DNA of 64,000 nt from Pedobacter polysacchareus (lineage in GTDB: Bacteria > Bacteroidota > Bacteroidia > Sphingobacteriales > Sphingobacteriaceae): NCBI RefSeq assembly GCF_019802255.1, contig NZ_JAHYSS010000008.1, positions 62,001-126,000 of the forward strand, in the 5' to 3' direction. Below, piece after piece: positions 25,306 through 34,968 of this stretch; position 1 is the first letter of the stretch, and the number at the start of each line of letters is the position of its first letter. The notes under the pieces are model-generated. The model did not search any database. It was not told the DNA's origin and saw only the letters and a program-made list of their open reading frames with translations. Made by a program: the position numbers and the translations under genes.

Positions 25306-25347
25306 CAAATTACTATTTACGAATAGGTTTTATGGTGTCGACGGTCA
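25306..25347 (-). promoter_or_regulatory. FNR-like box plus -7 element for the phosphoribosyltransferase gene
   Basis: Minus strand TGACCGTCGACA (25336-25347; second half ACA instead of TCA) and GTAATTTG (25306-25313), gap 23. Confidence 0.45.
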
Positions 25348-25453
25348 TTTGAAGGAGTGATCTTGAACATGACATGGATGATCAACAAAAAAAACAAATG
25401 TAGGAGGGGTATTTGGAGGTGGCGACTTGAAAAGCCAAGGAGCCCCATAAAAG

Positions 25454-25489
25454 AAAAACACCGTTAATCAGATGATTAACGGTGTTTTT
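25454..25489. terminator. Strong hairpin terminator downstream of tRNA-Lys
   Basis: Perfect 16-bp inverted repeat (arms 25454-25469 and 25474-25489) with a 4-nt loop, starting 1 nt after the tRNA 3' end; A and T runs on both sides allow termination in either direction. Confidence 0.9.
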
Positions 25490-25490
25490 G

Positions 25491-25563
25491 TGATCCCGCT
25501 GGGATTCGAACCCAGGACCACTACATTAAAAGTGTAATGCTCTACCAGCTGAGCTACGGAATC
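25491..25563 (-). tRNA. tRNA-Lys (anticodon TTT)
   Basis: 73 nt on the minus strand. Acceptor stem GATTCCG/CGGGATC with discriminator A, D-arm AGCTCAGCTGGTAGAGC, anticodon loop CTTTTAA, T-arm GGGTTCGAATCCC. The 3' CCA is not encoded. Confidence 0.97.
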
Positions 25564-25589
25564 AATTATGTTCCCTTGTTTCGGGAGTG

Positions 25590-25597
25590 CAAAGATA
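25590..25597 (-). promoter_or_regulatory. Perfect Bacteroidota -7 element for tRNA-Lys
   Basis: TATCTTTG on the minus strand, a full TAnnTTTG match, about 26 bp upstream of the tRNA 5' end. It shows what an unactivated strong promoter looks like in this genome. Confidence 0.7.
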
Positions 25598-26040
25598 GAA
25601 AATTTTCATTAATCAGTATATCGTACACTTAAAAAAGTGCACAAAAATTAAAGAAATTTCGTAATGCGCTGAGGTACAGCTGAAATATTTTTACAACAAA
25701 TGACCAATTGTTTCTAATAGGAGCGGAATACAGCTCCTATAAACTTGAATCGTTGTTTATACACCCCGACAAAATCATAAGTAAAAAAACAATAATTACA
25801 TTCCAGCCTTATCCAACCTGTCTAAACATACCTCTTAGAAAATAATTGACCGAAAATTAGCTAATACAGCAAACAAATTACCACTCTTCTTCATTATCCT
25901 CTTAACCAATGTTAAATTTATACGTATCCAGTGCCGATCAAGAATGTAAAGCCCAGGTAAATTTTCCCGCATTTTGTTCAATTACACATGAATTAACGCA
26001 TTTTGCCCGAAAATAACGTAATAATAATTTGGAAATGAAA
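25598..26040. other. Intergenic region with no gene seen
   Basis: AT-rich gap between tRNA-Lys and glpD. I see no open frame with coding character and no RNA gene; it probably holds only the far upstream control region of glpD. Confidence 0.6.
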
Positions 26041-26094
26041 CGATAAAAAGACAAATTTGTGAAAGAAAACGAAACTAATTGAAAGTTTCATTTT
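26036..26094. promoter_or_regulatory. Repeated GAAAC-type motifs in front of glpD
   Basis: ATGAAACGA, AACGAAACT and the inverted repeat GAAACT-N7-AGTTTC occur within 60 bp ahead of the ATG. GAAAC/TTTCG repeats are typical operators of DeoR-family repressors such as GlpR. No glpR gene lies in the window. Confidence 0.4.
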
Positions 26095-26109
26095 GTTAAA
26101 AGCGCTACT

Positions 26110-27672
26110 ATGGACAGAACTAAATTGATACAGAATCTAGCAACCGGCGAAAAATGGGACGTGGTCATCATTGGCGGGGGGGCTACAGGTTTGGGAATCG
26201 CAATGGACGCGGCTACACGTGGGTATAAAACGCTGTTAGTGGAACAGGCAGATTTTGCCAAAGGAACCTCTAGTAAGGCAACCAAATTAGTGCATGGCGG
26301 TGTTCGCTATATGGCTCAAGGTGATCTCGGCCTGGTGCGTGAAGCTTGTCATGAAAGAGGATTGCTATTGAAAAATGCCCCTCATCTGACTAAAAATGAA
26401 TCATTCGTCATTCCAAATTATACCTGGTTCGACAATATCAAATATACCATAGGATTGAAGTTTTACGACCTGCTAGCAGGTAAGCTCAGCCTGGGTGCCT
26501 CAAAATATATCAATAAAGAAAAGACCATTGCCGCATTACCTTCTATTAAAAGAGAAGGATTAAAAGGTGGAGTGGTTTACCATGACGGTCAGTTTGATGA
26601 TACCCGACTTGCCTTAAACATCGCCCAGACTGCGATAGAAAATGGCGCAACGGTACTCAACTACATGAAGGTAGAAGGTCTACTGAAAGACAGTAGTAAG
26701 AAAGTAAACGGCGTAAAAGTGAAAGATATTGAAACCGGAAACACTTATGATGTCCTTGGAAAAGTGGTCATCAATGCCACCGGTGTTTATGTAGATAATA
26801 TTCTTCAAATGGACAGACCGGAAGCACCGCATCTGGTACGCCCAAGTCAGGGGGTACACATTACGCTTGATCGTTCTTTTATGGAAGGAGACAATGCGCT
26901 GATGATTCCTGAAACTGACGATGGAAGGGTGCTATTTGCCGTACCATGGCATGATAAACTGATTGTAGGAACTACTGATACACTAAGAGATCATCCGGAG
27001 CTAGAACCTCAGGCCTTAGATCAGGAAATCGAATTTATCCTTTCTACAGCAGCAAAATACTTTAGGAAAAAACCAACACGTGCAGATGTACTTGCTGTTT
27101 TTGCAGGATTACGCCCATTGGCAGCCCCAAAACAGGAGGGCTCAAAAACGAAAGAAATTTCCAGAAGTCATAAAATCATCGTTTCAGATTCTGCAATGAT
27201 CACCATCACCGGTGGTAAATGGACTACCTTTAGAAGGATGGCTCAGGATACGGTAGATAAAGCGATTGAAAAAGGATACCTGCCTGCAAAACCTTGTAAA
27301 ACAGAGCAGCTTCACATTCATGGGTATGTGGCTTCTCCCGATAAATCAGATCCACTTCATTTTTATGGAACTGATCTTGCAGGGATACAAAAGCTGATCC
27401 AGGAAAACCCTGCACTTGGGGAAAGACTGGTGCCAGCCTATCCATATACGAAAGCAATGGTGGTATGGGCCGTTAGAAATGAATATGCGCGAAGGGTAGA
27501 AGATGTGGTGGGACGTCGTTTCAGACTGTTGTTCCTGGATGTTAAAGCAGCCATTGCAGCAGCACCGGAAGTGGCCAGAATCATTGCTGAAGAGCTGAAC
27601 CGCGATCAGGCATGGGTAGAGAAAGAAGTGGAGGACTTTAAGCACCTCGCCAAAACCTACACCATATTTTAA
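26110..27672 (+). CDS. glpD: Aerobic glycerol-3-phosphate dehydrogenase (FAD)
   Basis: 520 aa. FAD-binding GGGATGLG at 22-29, the family stretch GTSSKATKLVHGGVRY, substrate region RPSQGVHITLD, and ITGGKWTTFRRMAQD near residue 370; a C-terminal helical domain with VRNEYARRVEDVVGRR. It oxidises glycerol-3-phosphate to DHAP and passes electrons to quinone. Followed after 51 bp by glpK, so the pair forms a glycerol-use operon. No glpF facilitator is next to it. Confidence 0.95.
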   Translation: MDRTKLIQNLATGEKWDVVIIGGGATGLGIAMDAATRGYKTLLVEQADFAKGTSSKATKLVHGGVRYMAQGDLGLVREACHERGLLLKNAPHLTKNESFVIPNYTWFDNIKYTIGLKFYDLLAGKLSLGASKYINKEKTIAALPSIKREGLKGGVVYHDGQFDDTRLALNIAQTAIENGATVLNYMKVEGLLKDSSKKVNGVKVKDIETGNTYDVLGKVVINATGVYVDNILQMDRPEAPHLVRPSQGVHITLDRSFMEGDNALMIPETDDGRVLFAVPWHDKLIVGTTDTLRDHPELEPQALDQEIEFILSTAAKYFRKKPTRADVLAVFAGLRPLAAPKQEGSKTKEISRSHKIIVSDSAMITITGGKWTTFRRMAQDTVDKAIEKGYLPAKPCKTEQLHIHGYVASPDKSDPLHFYGTDLAGIQKLIQENPALGERLVPAYPYTKAMVVWAVRNEYARRVEDVVGRRFRLLFLDVKAAIAAAPEVARIIAEELNRDQAWVEKEVEDFKHLAKTYTIF

Positions 27673-27723
27673 ATCAATACCAGAGATAATTTTAAACTTA
27701 TTAATTCCAATAACACCTATAAA

Positions 27724-29226
27724 ATGGAGCCAGATCAAAAATTCATTCTAGCCCTCGATCAGGGAACCACAAGTTCTCGTGCCATTATCTTTAACCATGA
27801 TGGTGAGGTCGTTGCCGTAGCGCAGAAACCATTTGAGCAATTCTTTCCGAAACCAGGTTGGGTAGAACATGATGCAAATGAAATCTGGTACTCGCAGTCT
27901 TCTGTCGCCGCTGAAGTCATTGCCAAATCTGATTTAAACGGATTAAATATTGCCGCAATCGGTATCACCAATCAAAGGGAAACAACGATTGTATGGGATA
28001 GAGAAACCGGAATTCCGGTATATAATGCGATCGTTTGGCAAGACAGACGTACCTCAAAATATTGCGACGAGCTTAAAGAACAAGGCTGGACAGATAAAAT
28101 AAAAGAAAAAACAGGATTAGTCATTGATGCCTATTTCTCCGGAACTAAGGTGAAATGGATTCTGGACAATGTGAAAGGCGCAAGGGAAAGGGCAGAGCAT
28201 GGAGATCTGTGTTTTGGTACCGTGGATAGCTGGTTGGTGTGGAAATTTACCCGTGGGGCCATGCACATCACCGATGTTTCCAATGCCAGCAGAACGTTGA
28301 TGTTCAACATCAATACCATGGAATGGGATAAAGAACTATTGGAATTGCTGACCATTCCGGAAAGCATGCTCCCAGAAGTCAGACAAAGTTCTGAAGTATA
28401 TGGAAATACAGTCACCACACTTTTTGCTTCCAAAATTCCTATTGCTGGAATCGCAGGAGATCAGCAGGCTGCATTATTCGGACAGATGTGTGTGGAGGAA
28501 GGAATGACCAAAAATACCTATGGTACCGGTTGCTTTATGCTGATGAATACTGGTCATAAACCTGTATTCTCAAAAAACAACTTGCTGACTACCGTAGGCT
28601 GGAAAATTGATGGCAAAGTTACTTATGCTTTAGAAGGTAGTGTTTTTGTAGGCGGAGCAGCAATTCAATGGCTGCGTGATGGTCTTGGGATTATCAGAAC
28701 TTCTGCAGAAAGTGAAACTTTATCGGCTTCAGTAAAAGACAATGGCGGTGTTTATTTCGTACCAGCGCTTACCGGTTTAGGTGCGCCATATTGGGATCAA
28801 TATGCACGTGGCGCAATATTCGGCATCACCAGGGGAACTACTGCAGCACACATCGCCCGCGCAGCATTGGAAGGAATCGCTTTCCAGGTAAATGATCTTT
28901 TGAAAAGCATGGAATCCGATTCCGGAAAGAAATCTAAAGAATTAAGAGTAGATGGTGGAGCAGTAGAAAATAATGCATTGATGCAGTTTCAGGCAGATAT
29001 TTTTGGCAGTGATGTAGTCAGACCAAAGATTCTGGAAACCACTGCATTGGGCGCCGCTTATCTTGCCGGCCTTGCCGTTGGGTACTGGAGCAGCATAGAT
29101 GAGATCAAGAAACAATGGAATATAGAAAAGAAATTTGAGCCATCAATGGAAAAAGATCAGGCGAAAAACTACCTTCACTACTGGAAAAAAGCAGTAGAAA
29201 GATCAAGAAATTGGTCTGAAGAATAA
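27724..29226 (+). CDS. glpK: Glycerol kinase
   Basis: 500 aa, the standard length. ALDQGTTSSRAIIF phosphate loop, GITNQRETTIVWD, TYGTGCFMLMNTG and GLGAPYWD with DQYARGAIFG are diagnostic. Phosphorylates glycerol to glycerol-3-phosphate for GlpD. Confidence 0.96.
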   Translation: MEPDQKFILALDQGTTSSRAIIFNHDGEVVAVAQKPFEQFFPKPGWVEHDANEIWYSQSSVAAEVIAKSDLNGLNIAAIGITNQRETTIVWDRETGIPVYNAIVWQDRRTSKYCDELKEQGWTDKIKEKTGLVIDAYFSGTKVKWILDNVKGARERAEHGDLCFGTVDSWLVWKFTRGAMHITDVSNASRTLMFNINTMEWDKELLELLTIPESMLPEVRQSSEVYGNTVTTLFASKIPIAGIAGDQQAALFGQMCVEEGMTKNTYGTGCFMLMNTGHKPVFSKNNLLTTVGWKIDGKVTYALEGSVFVGGAAIQWLRDGLGIIRTSAESETLSASVKDNGGVYFVPALTGLGAPYWDQYARGAIFGITRGTTAAHIARAALEGIAFQVNDLLKSMESDSGKKSKELRVDGGAVENNALMQFQADIFGSDVVRPKILETTALGAAYLAGLAVGYWSSIDEIKKQWNIEKKFEPSMEKDQAKNYLHYWKKAVERSRNWSEE

Positions 29227-29306
29227 AAAATCCTACTTGTCCAAATGGAAAAAGGAGGGAGTAGGACTGGAGAATTAACATCTTGTTTTACCAAAATTTT
29301 AATATC

Positions 29307-29744
29307 ATGAAATATAAAATCTTAGTGAAAACCGCTGTATTCGGACTTGTTTTAACAGCAAGTGCAATGGGCGCAAGCGCACAAAAAATCAATGAAAAAG
29401 AGCTAAAAGTAAACGTAGATAAGATCTCAACTGCCACACAGCAGCTGAAAAACCTGGAACCGGTTACTTTTAACTACGACACCAAAAAATTCAATTATCT
29501 GGAGCTGCCAACAGGTGGTCAATACGGCTTTTTAGTGAGTAATGTACTCCCTGAATTTCCGCAAATGGTAACCGAAGTGTCCAAACAATATAATGCCGGA
29601 AAAAATGATTCTAAAGTAGTAAAATACAATGAGGTACAGTCAGAGCATCTAATCCCTGTGCTGGTAGCCGCTATCAAAGAACAACAGGCAGAAATTGAGC
29701 TTTTAAAGAAAGAATTACATCTTTTAAAAGAGAAGTCAAAATAA
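29307..29744 (+). CDS. Exported protein with an S74-type (tail-fibre chaperone-like) C-terminal domain
   Basis: About 145 aa from ATG 29307 (MKYKILVKTAVF); the frame opens at 29283. Signal peptide ending at SASAQ. The remainder, with LEPVTFNYDTKKFNYLELP, YGFLVSNVLPEFPQMV and a C-terminal coiled coil (IPVLVAAIKEQQAEIELLKKELHLLKEK), resembles the intramolecular chaperone domain of peptidase S74 proteins. The usual long N-terminal repeat region is missing, so it may be a stand-alone trimerisation module. Followed by a strong terminator. Confidence 0.7.
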   Translation: MKYKILVKTAVFGLVLTASAMGASAQKINEKELKVNVDKISTATQQLKNLEPVTFNYDTKKFNYLELPTGGQYGFLVSNVLPEFPQMVTEVSKQYNAGKNDSKVVKYNEVQSEHLIPVLVAAIKEQQAEIELLKKELHLLKEKSK

Positions 29745-29798
29745 CCATCTGAAAAAGAACAGCTTTCTGGAAAGCCCATAGAAAGCCAGGACATGAGT

Positions 29799-29837
29799 CC
29801 CCCAATAAGTTCAATGCTTGTTGGGGGGCTTTTTTTT
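29799..29837 (+). terminator. Rho-independent terminator
   Basis: 11-bp stem (29799-29809 with 29817-29827, one T-G wobble), 7-nt loop, then a run of eight T at 29830-29837. Ends the glpDK/S74-like unit. Confidence 0.88.
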
Positions 29838-30045
29838 GACCAGCCTAAATTCCTGTTGTTTTTACCAGGAGTAAATCTCTTCATCCCTCGGATAATGGCT
29901 GCTGGATTTATGAATCTCCTTTAAATCGCTCTGTTTCATTTGTTTCGGGAACGATTGCACAGTTTTTTATCGCTCATTTTAATTTTTGGTGTTTGATTCT
30001 TTGTAGACTTGTTTAAAGGCAAAAGAAATTAACCTAACCAAATAT

Positions 30046-33015
30046 ATGAGCAAATTTTATTTATCACTGGCCCTGCTGTGCCTGTTTTGCAGCGCAGTCT
30101 ACGCCCAGGACCGGAAGATTTCTGGCCAGGTGTCTGATGCCAAAAATGGGGAAACATTGATCGGCGTAACCGTCCAGGTCAAAGGAACTTCCCGCGGAAC
30201 AAGTACCGATGCACAGGGCAAATTTAGCTTAAGCATCCCTGCAAATATCAGCAATCCGGTACTCCTGCTAAACTACGTAGGTTTTCAAAAACAAGAAGTG
30301 AATGTGGGTACGCAGAGCAACCTCAACATCAAAATGACACCGGAACAAAACGACCTGAATGAGGTGGTTGTGGTGGGGTATGGCACCGTAAAAAAACGGG
30401 ATCTGACCGGTTCTGTAGTGTCCATCAAAGGTGATGAAATTGCAAAAGTGCCTTCCGCCAACCCTTTGGAATCTATTCAGGGGAAAGTTCCTGGGGTAGA
30501 CATTACCAGGAGTAGTGGTGCTGCCTCTTCGGGCGTAAACATCAACATCCGCGGAACCCGGTCGATCACTGCAGGAAACGGACCATTGATCATCGTAGAT
30601 GGGGTGCAGTACTCCAGCATTCAGGATATAAATCCTAATGATATTGCCTCTATGGACATTCTGAAAGATGCTTCTTCTACCGCGATATATGGGTCGAGAG
30701 GGGCAAACGGAGTGATCCTGATCACCACCAAAAAAGGAATCACAGGGGAGGCTACCATCTCTTTAAACTCTTATTATGGCGTATCAAAAGTATCCAGGTA
30801 CCCTTCTGTGATGGACGCCCAGCAGTATATTGCACTGAAAAGAGAAGCAAACAGAAATACCGGAACCTGGAAAAGTCCGGCAGATGATGCCTCGATTTTT
30901 AGCACTGCTGAATTTAATGCGATTCAAAATAATCAGTTTTTAGATTATCAAGACCTGTTATTCCATGATGGTCACCAGCAAGACCATCAGATCGGTGTGC
31001 GTGCAGGAACAGAGAAAACTAAGGTTTACTTCTCTTTAGACTACATGAACGAAAAAGGAGTGTTAAAGAAAGATAAGTCCGACCGCTATTCTGCGCGTTT
31101 AAACGTAGATCAATCTATTGGGAAAATATTTACCACAGGATTGCAGGCTCAATTCACGCATTATGAGCAGGAAAATCGCAGAGATCCCCTAAATCAAGCC
31201 AATAAGGTAGCGCCATTAGGAACGATTTATGACGATGCCGGAAGCTTTATGTTTTATCCGCTTTTTGGAACATTTGTGAATCCACTGGCGGATGAACAGC
31301 CAGATATTTATACGAGTGAGTCGGTCATTAACCGGACGATTTTGTCGGCGTACATGGAACTGAAACCAATGGAAGGTCTGGTTTTTCGTTCTAATCTGGG
31401 TGCAAACTTAAACACAGATCGCCTTGGGACTTATGCCGATCGTTATTCCCTGGATCGTAATGGCTCCAATCCTAAAGCAACTTATGCGGCTTCCAACGGA
31501 CATTTGATCAATATTGAAAACTTTGTGACGTATAACAAGCAGATCAAAGAACATGCATTTACCTTAACCGGAATCAATAGTATGCTGTTCAACAGGGCCG
31601 ATAATGTAAGTGCTTCCGGTGAGAATCAGCTGCTCAAATCGCAGTTGTTTTATGGGCTCGGAAATACCATCAATCAGGCGGTAAGCACTGCTTATATAAT
31701 GAATAACCTGCTTTCCTTCGCAGGGCGATTAAACTATGCTTACAAAGGAAAATACCTGCTGACCTTAACCGGACGTACGGATGGTTCTTCGAAGCTTGCT
31801 GAGGGCAACAAATGGGCGTTTTTCCCTTCAGGTGCGATTGCCTGGAGAGTAAGTGATGAAACATTTTTGAAAGACAATACAGTCATCTCTGACCTTAAAT
31901 TAAAATACAGTTACGGGATCGCAGGAAGTGACAATATCAGCCCTTATTCTACGGAAAGCAGCTTGTCGAAAATTGCCTTTGCTTATGATGATGCAGCGGC
32001 ACCAGCGTACACCTACACACCAAGAACAGGGAATAAACAGCTGAGCTGGGAAAAAACCAAGACCAGCGACTTTGGTTTAGAGGTTTCCTTTCTGAAAAAC
32101 AGGATCTCTGCTACCGTTGATTACTATGATTCTAAAACGTATGATTTACTCCTGAACAGAAGTCTGCCGCCCTCTACAGGAAATGGGAGTGTGATTCAGA
32201 ATGTGGCTAAAACTGGCAACAGAGGACTGGAAATCTATATCGCCTCAAAAAATATCCTCAGCGAAAACTTCCAATGGACTACCAGTCTGAGTTTTAGCAG
32301 AAATAAAGAGCGTATTATTGAACTGGCTGGCGGTGCTCAGGCAGATGTGCTGAACAACTGGTTTGTGGGTTCTCCGATCCAATCCTTTTACGACTATGAA
32401 AAGATTGGAATCTGGCAGGCAGACCAGGCAGCTGAAGCCCTGAAATATGGACAGAAACCAGGCGATATCAGGGTAAGAGACCTGAATGATGATGGTAAAA
32501 TAGACGGTACCAACGACCGTAAAATATTAGGAACCAATCGCCCAAGCTGGAGCGGCGGATTAGAAAATACGTTCAGTTATAAAGCATGGGACTTAAATGT
32601 GTATGTATATGCCAGAATGGGGCAGATGCTGTATGCTGATTTTCTCCGCCGCTACGATCCGCAGGGTGTCAATAACAGCTCCACGATTATCGATTACTGG
32701 ACACCGGAAAATCCAACAAATGCCTACCCGAGACCAAATAAAAATACCTCATTGGCTTCCACTTTATACTCTTCGAGTTTAGGTTATGAAGACGGTTCTT
32801 TTCTGAGGATCAGAAACATTACCCTCGGGTATTCCATCCCTAAACAGACATTGGAAAAAAGCTTTGTCAAAAGCTTAAGGCTTTATTTTACCGCAAGAAA
32901 TCCGCTTACCTATACCAAATCAAGCCTGTTAAAGGAGTATGATCCGGAAAGAGGAGGGTCAGAAGGAGCACCAATGACGAAGCTCTACACCTTTGGTCTG
33001 AACGCCAGCTTTTAA
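30046..33015 (+). CDS. SusC/RagA-type TonB-dependent outer-membrane receptor
   Basis: 989 aa. Signal peptide ending SAVYAQ, CarboxypepD_reg-like domain (ISGQVSDAKNGETLIGVTV, about 25-105), TonB/plug segment with NDLNEVVVVGYGTVKKRDLTGSV and the SusC plug motif GANGVILITTKKG, then a beta-barrel ending in FGLNASF with a terminal Phe. It imports an oligomer captured by the SusD partner 29 bp downstream, energised by TonB. No hydrolase is adjacent to indicate the substrate. Confidence 0.95.
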   Translation: MSKFYLSLALLCLFCSAVYAQDRKISGQVSDAKNGETLIGVTVQVKGTSRGTSTDAQGKFSLSIPANISNPVLLLNYVGFQKQEVNVGTQSNLNIKMTPEQNDLNEVVVVGYGTVKKRDLTGSVVSIKGDEIAKVPSANPLESIQGKVPGVDITRSSGAASSGVNINIRGTRSITAGNGPLIIVDGVQYSSIQDINPNDIASMDILKDASSTAIYGSRGANGVILITTKKGITGEATISLNSYYGVSKVSRYPSVMDAQQYIALKREANRNTGTWKSPADDASIFSTAEFNAIQNNQFLDYQDLLFHDGHQQDHQIGVRAGTEKTKVYFSLDYMNEKGVLKKDKSDRYSARLNVDQSIGKIFTTGLQAQFTHYEQENRRDPLNQANKVAPLGTIYDDAGSFMFYPLFGTFVNPLADEQPDIYTSESVINRTILSAYMELKPMEGLVFRSNLGANLNTDRLGTYADRYSLDRNGSNPKATYAASNGHLINIENFVTYNKQIKEHAFTLTGINSMLFNRADNVSASGENQLLKSQLFYGLGNTINQAVSTAYIMNNLLSFAGRLNYAYKGKYLLTLTGRTDGSSKLAEGNKWAFFPSGAIAWRVSDETFLKDNTVISDLKLKYSYGIAGSDNISPYSTESSLSKIAFAYDDAAAPAYTYTPRTGNKQLSWEKTKTSDFGLEVSFLKNRISATVDYYDSKTYDLLLNRSLPPSTGNGSVIQNVAKTGNRGLEIYIASKNILSENFQWTTSLSFSRNKERIIELAGGAQADVLNNWFVGSPIQSFYDYEKIGIWQADQAAEALKYGQKPGDIRVRDLNDDGKIDGTNDRKILGTNRPSWSGGLENTFSYKAWDLNVYVYARMGQMLYADFLRRYDPQGVNNSSTIIDYWTPENPTNAYPRPNKNTSLASTLYSSSLGYEDGSFLRIRNITLGYSIPKQTLEKSFVKSLRLYFTARNPLTYTKSSLLKEYDPERGGSEGAPMTKLYTFGLNASF

Positions 33016-33044
33016 ACGGAATTATTATCAAGAAAAGAGAACTC

Positions 33045-34679
33045 ATGAAAAATTATATCATTAAAGGATTAATACTGCTTACCGGATTCACAGCCATGTC
33101 TTCCTGTAAAAAGATGTTAGAAGAAAAAGATCTTTCCGGAATCACAGCGGAAAGCGTGTTCACGACTCCAGCAGGCTTTGAAACCCTGGTCAATGCCGCT
33201 TATTCCTATCAGAGATGGTGGTATGGGAAAGAAGAAGGATATGGCATGGCCGAAATGGGAACCGATTTATGGATGAGCGGCGCAGGAGATGTCACCACAG
33301 ATTTAACACAATACATCAACCTGCAAGGGACAAATGCGACGGTCACCACAGAATGGCAGCAGCTTTATGCGGCGGTAAATCTATGCAATGCAGGAATCAA
33401 TAGGATTGGTGGCGCGGGTCTGGATCCTGCCACAAGAGCAATCCGCGAGGGAGAACTTAAATTTCTCCGTGCCTTTTACAACTGGCACATTGTGGAATCC
33501 TGGGGTGGCGTACATTTCACCCTCGAAGAAACTAAAGGCGTAATTACGACTGCCAATAAAACACCTGTATCCGTATTTAATAAGCAGATTATCGAAGATT
33601 TATTGTTTGCAGTGAGCAACCTTCCAGCGACCACAAAAGATTATGCCAGGGCCACAAAACCTGCTGCACAAGCACTGCTAGCGCGGATGTACCTCACGCA
33701 GAATAAGTATCAGGAAGCAAAAGATATGGCACTTAATGTGATCGATGGAACTTATGGTTTCTCACTTTTGCCCGCTTATGCAGACCTCTGGAAAATGCAG
33801 AACCTGAAAAATAAAGAAGTCATTTATGCCGTTAATTATTCTACCAATCTCTCTTTAAATGACTTGGTAGATCCCATCTTAAACCCTTTAGGACATAGTA
33901 GGGGCAGCAACAGCAGTCACATGTTATTTGCCATGAAATATGATGACCAGCCAGGAATGCTACGCGATATCTTAAATGGAAGACCCTTTGACCGCTACAT
34001 GCCTACCCGTTTTTTACTCGATTTATATAGTGACGATGACGCCCGTTATGATGGCTCATTTAAAACCGTATGGTATGCCAATGGAACCAGCAGGCCAGCT
34101 GGAATGAAACTGGGAGATACTGCCATTTTTGCAACGAAGAAAGTGTTTGCACCAACAGGGAAATTATATAAGATCTATGATAGAAATGCAGTCTACAATG
34201 CGAATGGGACGGTTAAAGACCAGCTGCATTATGTGACTTTGAACAAGTTTGATGATCCTACCAGAAGCAGTATCAATGAGGCCCAAAGTGCCAGGGATGT
34301 TTTCGTGATTCGTCTCGCGGAATTATACTTGATCGCCGCAGAAGCTTCCCTGCGATTGCAAAACCCAGGAGATGCGGCTAAATACATCAATGTACTCAGA
34401 ACCAGGGCGGCAAAAACAGGAAAGGTAGCTGATATGCAGGTTTCTGCCGGACAAATGACACTTGATTTCGTGCTCGATGAACGTGCCAGGGAGTTTGCAG
34501 GAGAACAAATTCGCTGGTTCGATTTGAAAAGAACCGGAAAACTTCTGGAACGTGTAAAAGCATATAATCCAAATGCGCTGAACATCAAAGATTTTAATCT
34601 GGTTAAGCCAATTCCAAGAACTCAGATTGATGCAGTGAGCAATAAAGATGAATTTAGTCAGAATACAGGTTATCAATAG
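33045..34679 (+). CDS. SusD/RagB-type surface lipoprotein
   Basis: 544 aa. Lipoprotein signal with lipobox SSC (Cys21). The N-terminal SusD region (SVFTTPAGFETLVNAAYSY) and C-terminal region (RLAELYLIAAEASLRL, LDFVLDERAREFAGEQIRWFDLKRTGKL) are diagnostic. It binds glycans or peptides at the cell surface and caps the SusC channel. Ends at a strong terminator. Confidence 0.95.
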   Translation: MKNYIIKGLILLTGFTAMSSCKKMLEEKDLSGITAESVFTTPAGFETLVNAAYSYQRWWYGKEEGYGMAEMGTDLWMSGAGDVTTDLTQYINLQGTNATVTTEWQQLYAAVNLCNAGINRIGGAGLDPATRAIREGELKFLRAFYNWHIVESWGGVHFTLEETKGVITTANKTPVSVFNKQIIEDLLFAVSNLPATTKDYARATKPAAQALLARMYLTQNKYQEAKDMALNVIDGTYGFSLLPAYADLWKMQNLKNKEVIYAVNYSTNLSLNDLVDPILNPLGHSRGSNSSHMLFAMKYDDQPGMLRDILNGRPFDRYMPTRFLLDLYSDDDARYDGSFKTVWYANGTSRPAGMKLGDTAIFATKKVFAPTGKLYKIYDRNAVYNANGTVKDQLHYVTLNKFDDPTRSSINEAQSARDVFVIRLAELYLIAAEASLRLQNPGDAAKYINVLRTRAAKTGKVADMQVSAGQMTLDFVLDERAREFAGEQIRWFDLKRTGKLLERVKAYNPNALNIKDFNLVKPIPRTQIDAVSNKDEFSQNTGYQ

Positions 34680-34781
34680 TTTTAGGCTAAGAACCTGAAG
34701 GGGGATTGTATTGACTCCAAGTCTCGGGTTTCCTGGTCACAATACCCCTGTATTTTCGATAATAATGTATTGAATTGACAG

Positions 34782-34820
34782 AAATCCCCCAGAATTTATT
34801 TGAATTCTGGGGGATTTTTT
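34782..34820 (+). terminator. Rho-independent terminator after the SusC/SusD pair
   Basis: Perfect 15-bp stem (34782-34796 with 34803-34817), 6-nt loop, T-run to 34820. Separates the SusC/SusD pair from the caspase cassette. Confidence 0.9.
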
Positions 34821-34849
34821 GTTCGATAAAAATACCAACCATTAGGTAT

Positions 34850-34879
34850 TGTTTTTAGCTTTTTTACCCTCTAGCTTTA
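34850..34879 (+). promoter_or_regulatory. Candidate promoter of the caspase cassette
   Basis: TTG at about 34850-34852 and TAGCTTTA at 34872-34879 fit a Bacteroidota -33/-7 pair with a spacing near 19 bp. No FNR-like box is present. Confidence 0.4.
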
Positions 34880-34968
34880 TTTCTGCAAACCAAATACTGA
34901 AAATTAACGCTCAAAATCCCGTATTGGATGTCATCTGATTTGCTTTTCATTTTTCTGAATCTAAAGCT

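Noticed and set aside
30046..34679. Calling the SusC/SusD pair a polysaccharide utilisation locus
   Set aside because: No glycoside hydrolase, lyase or dedicated regulator is encoded next to it.
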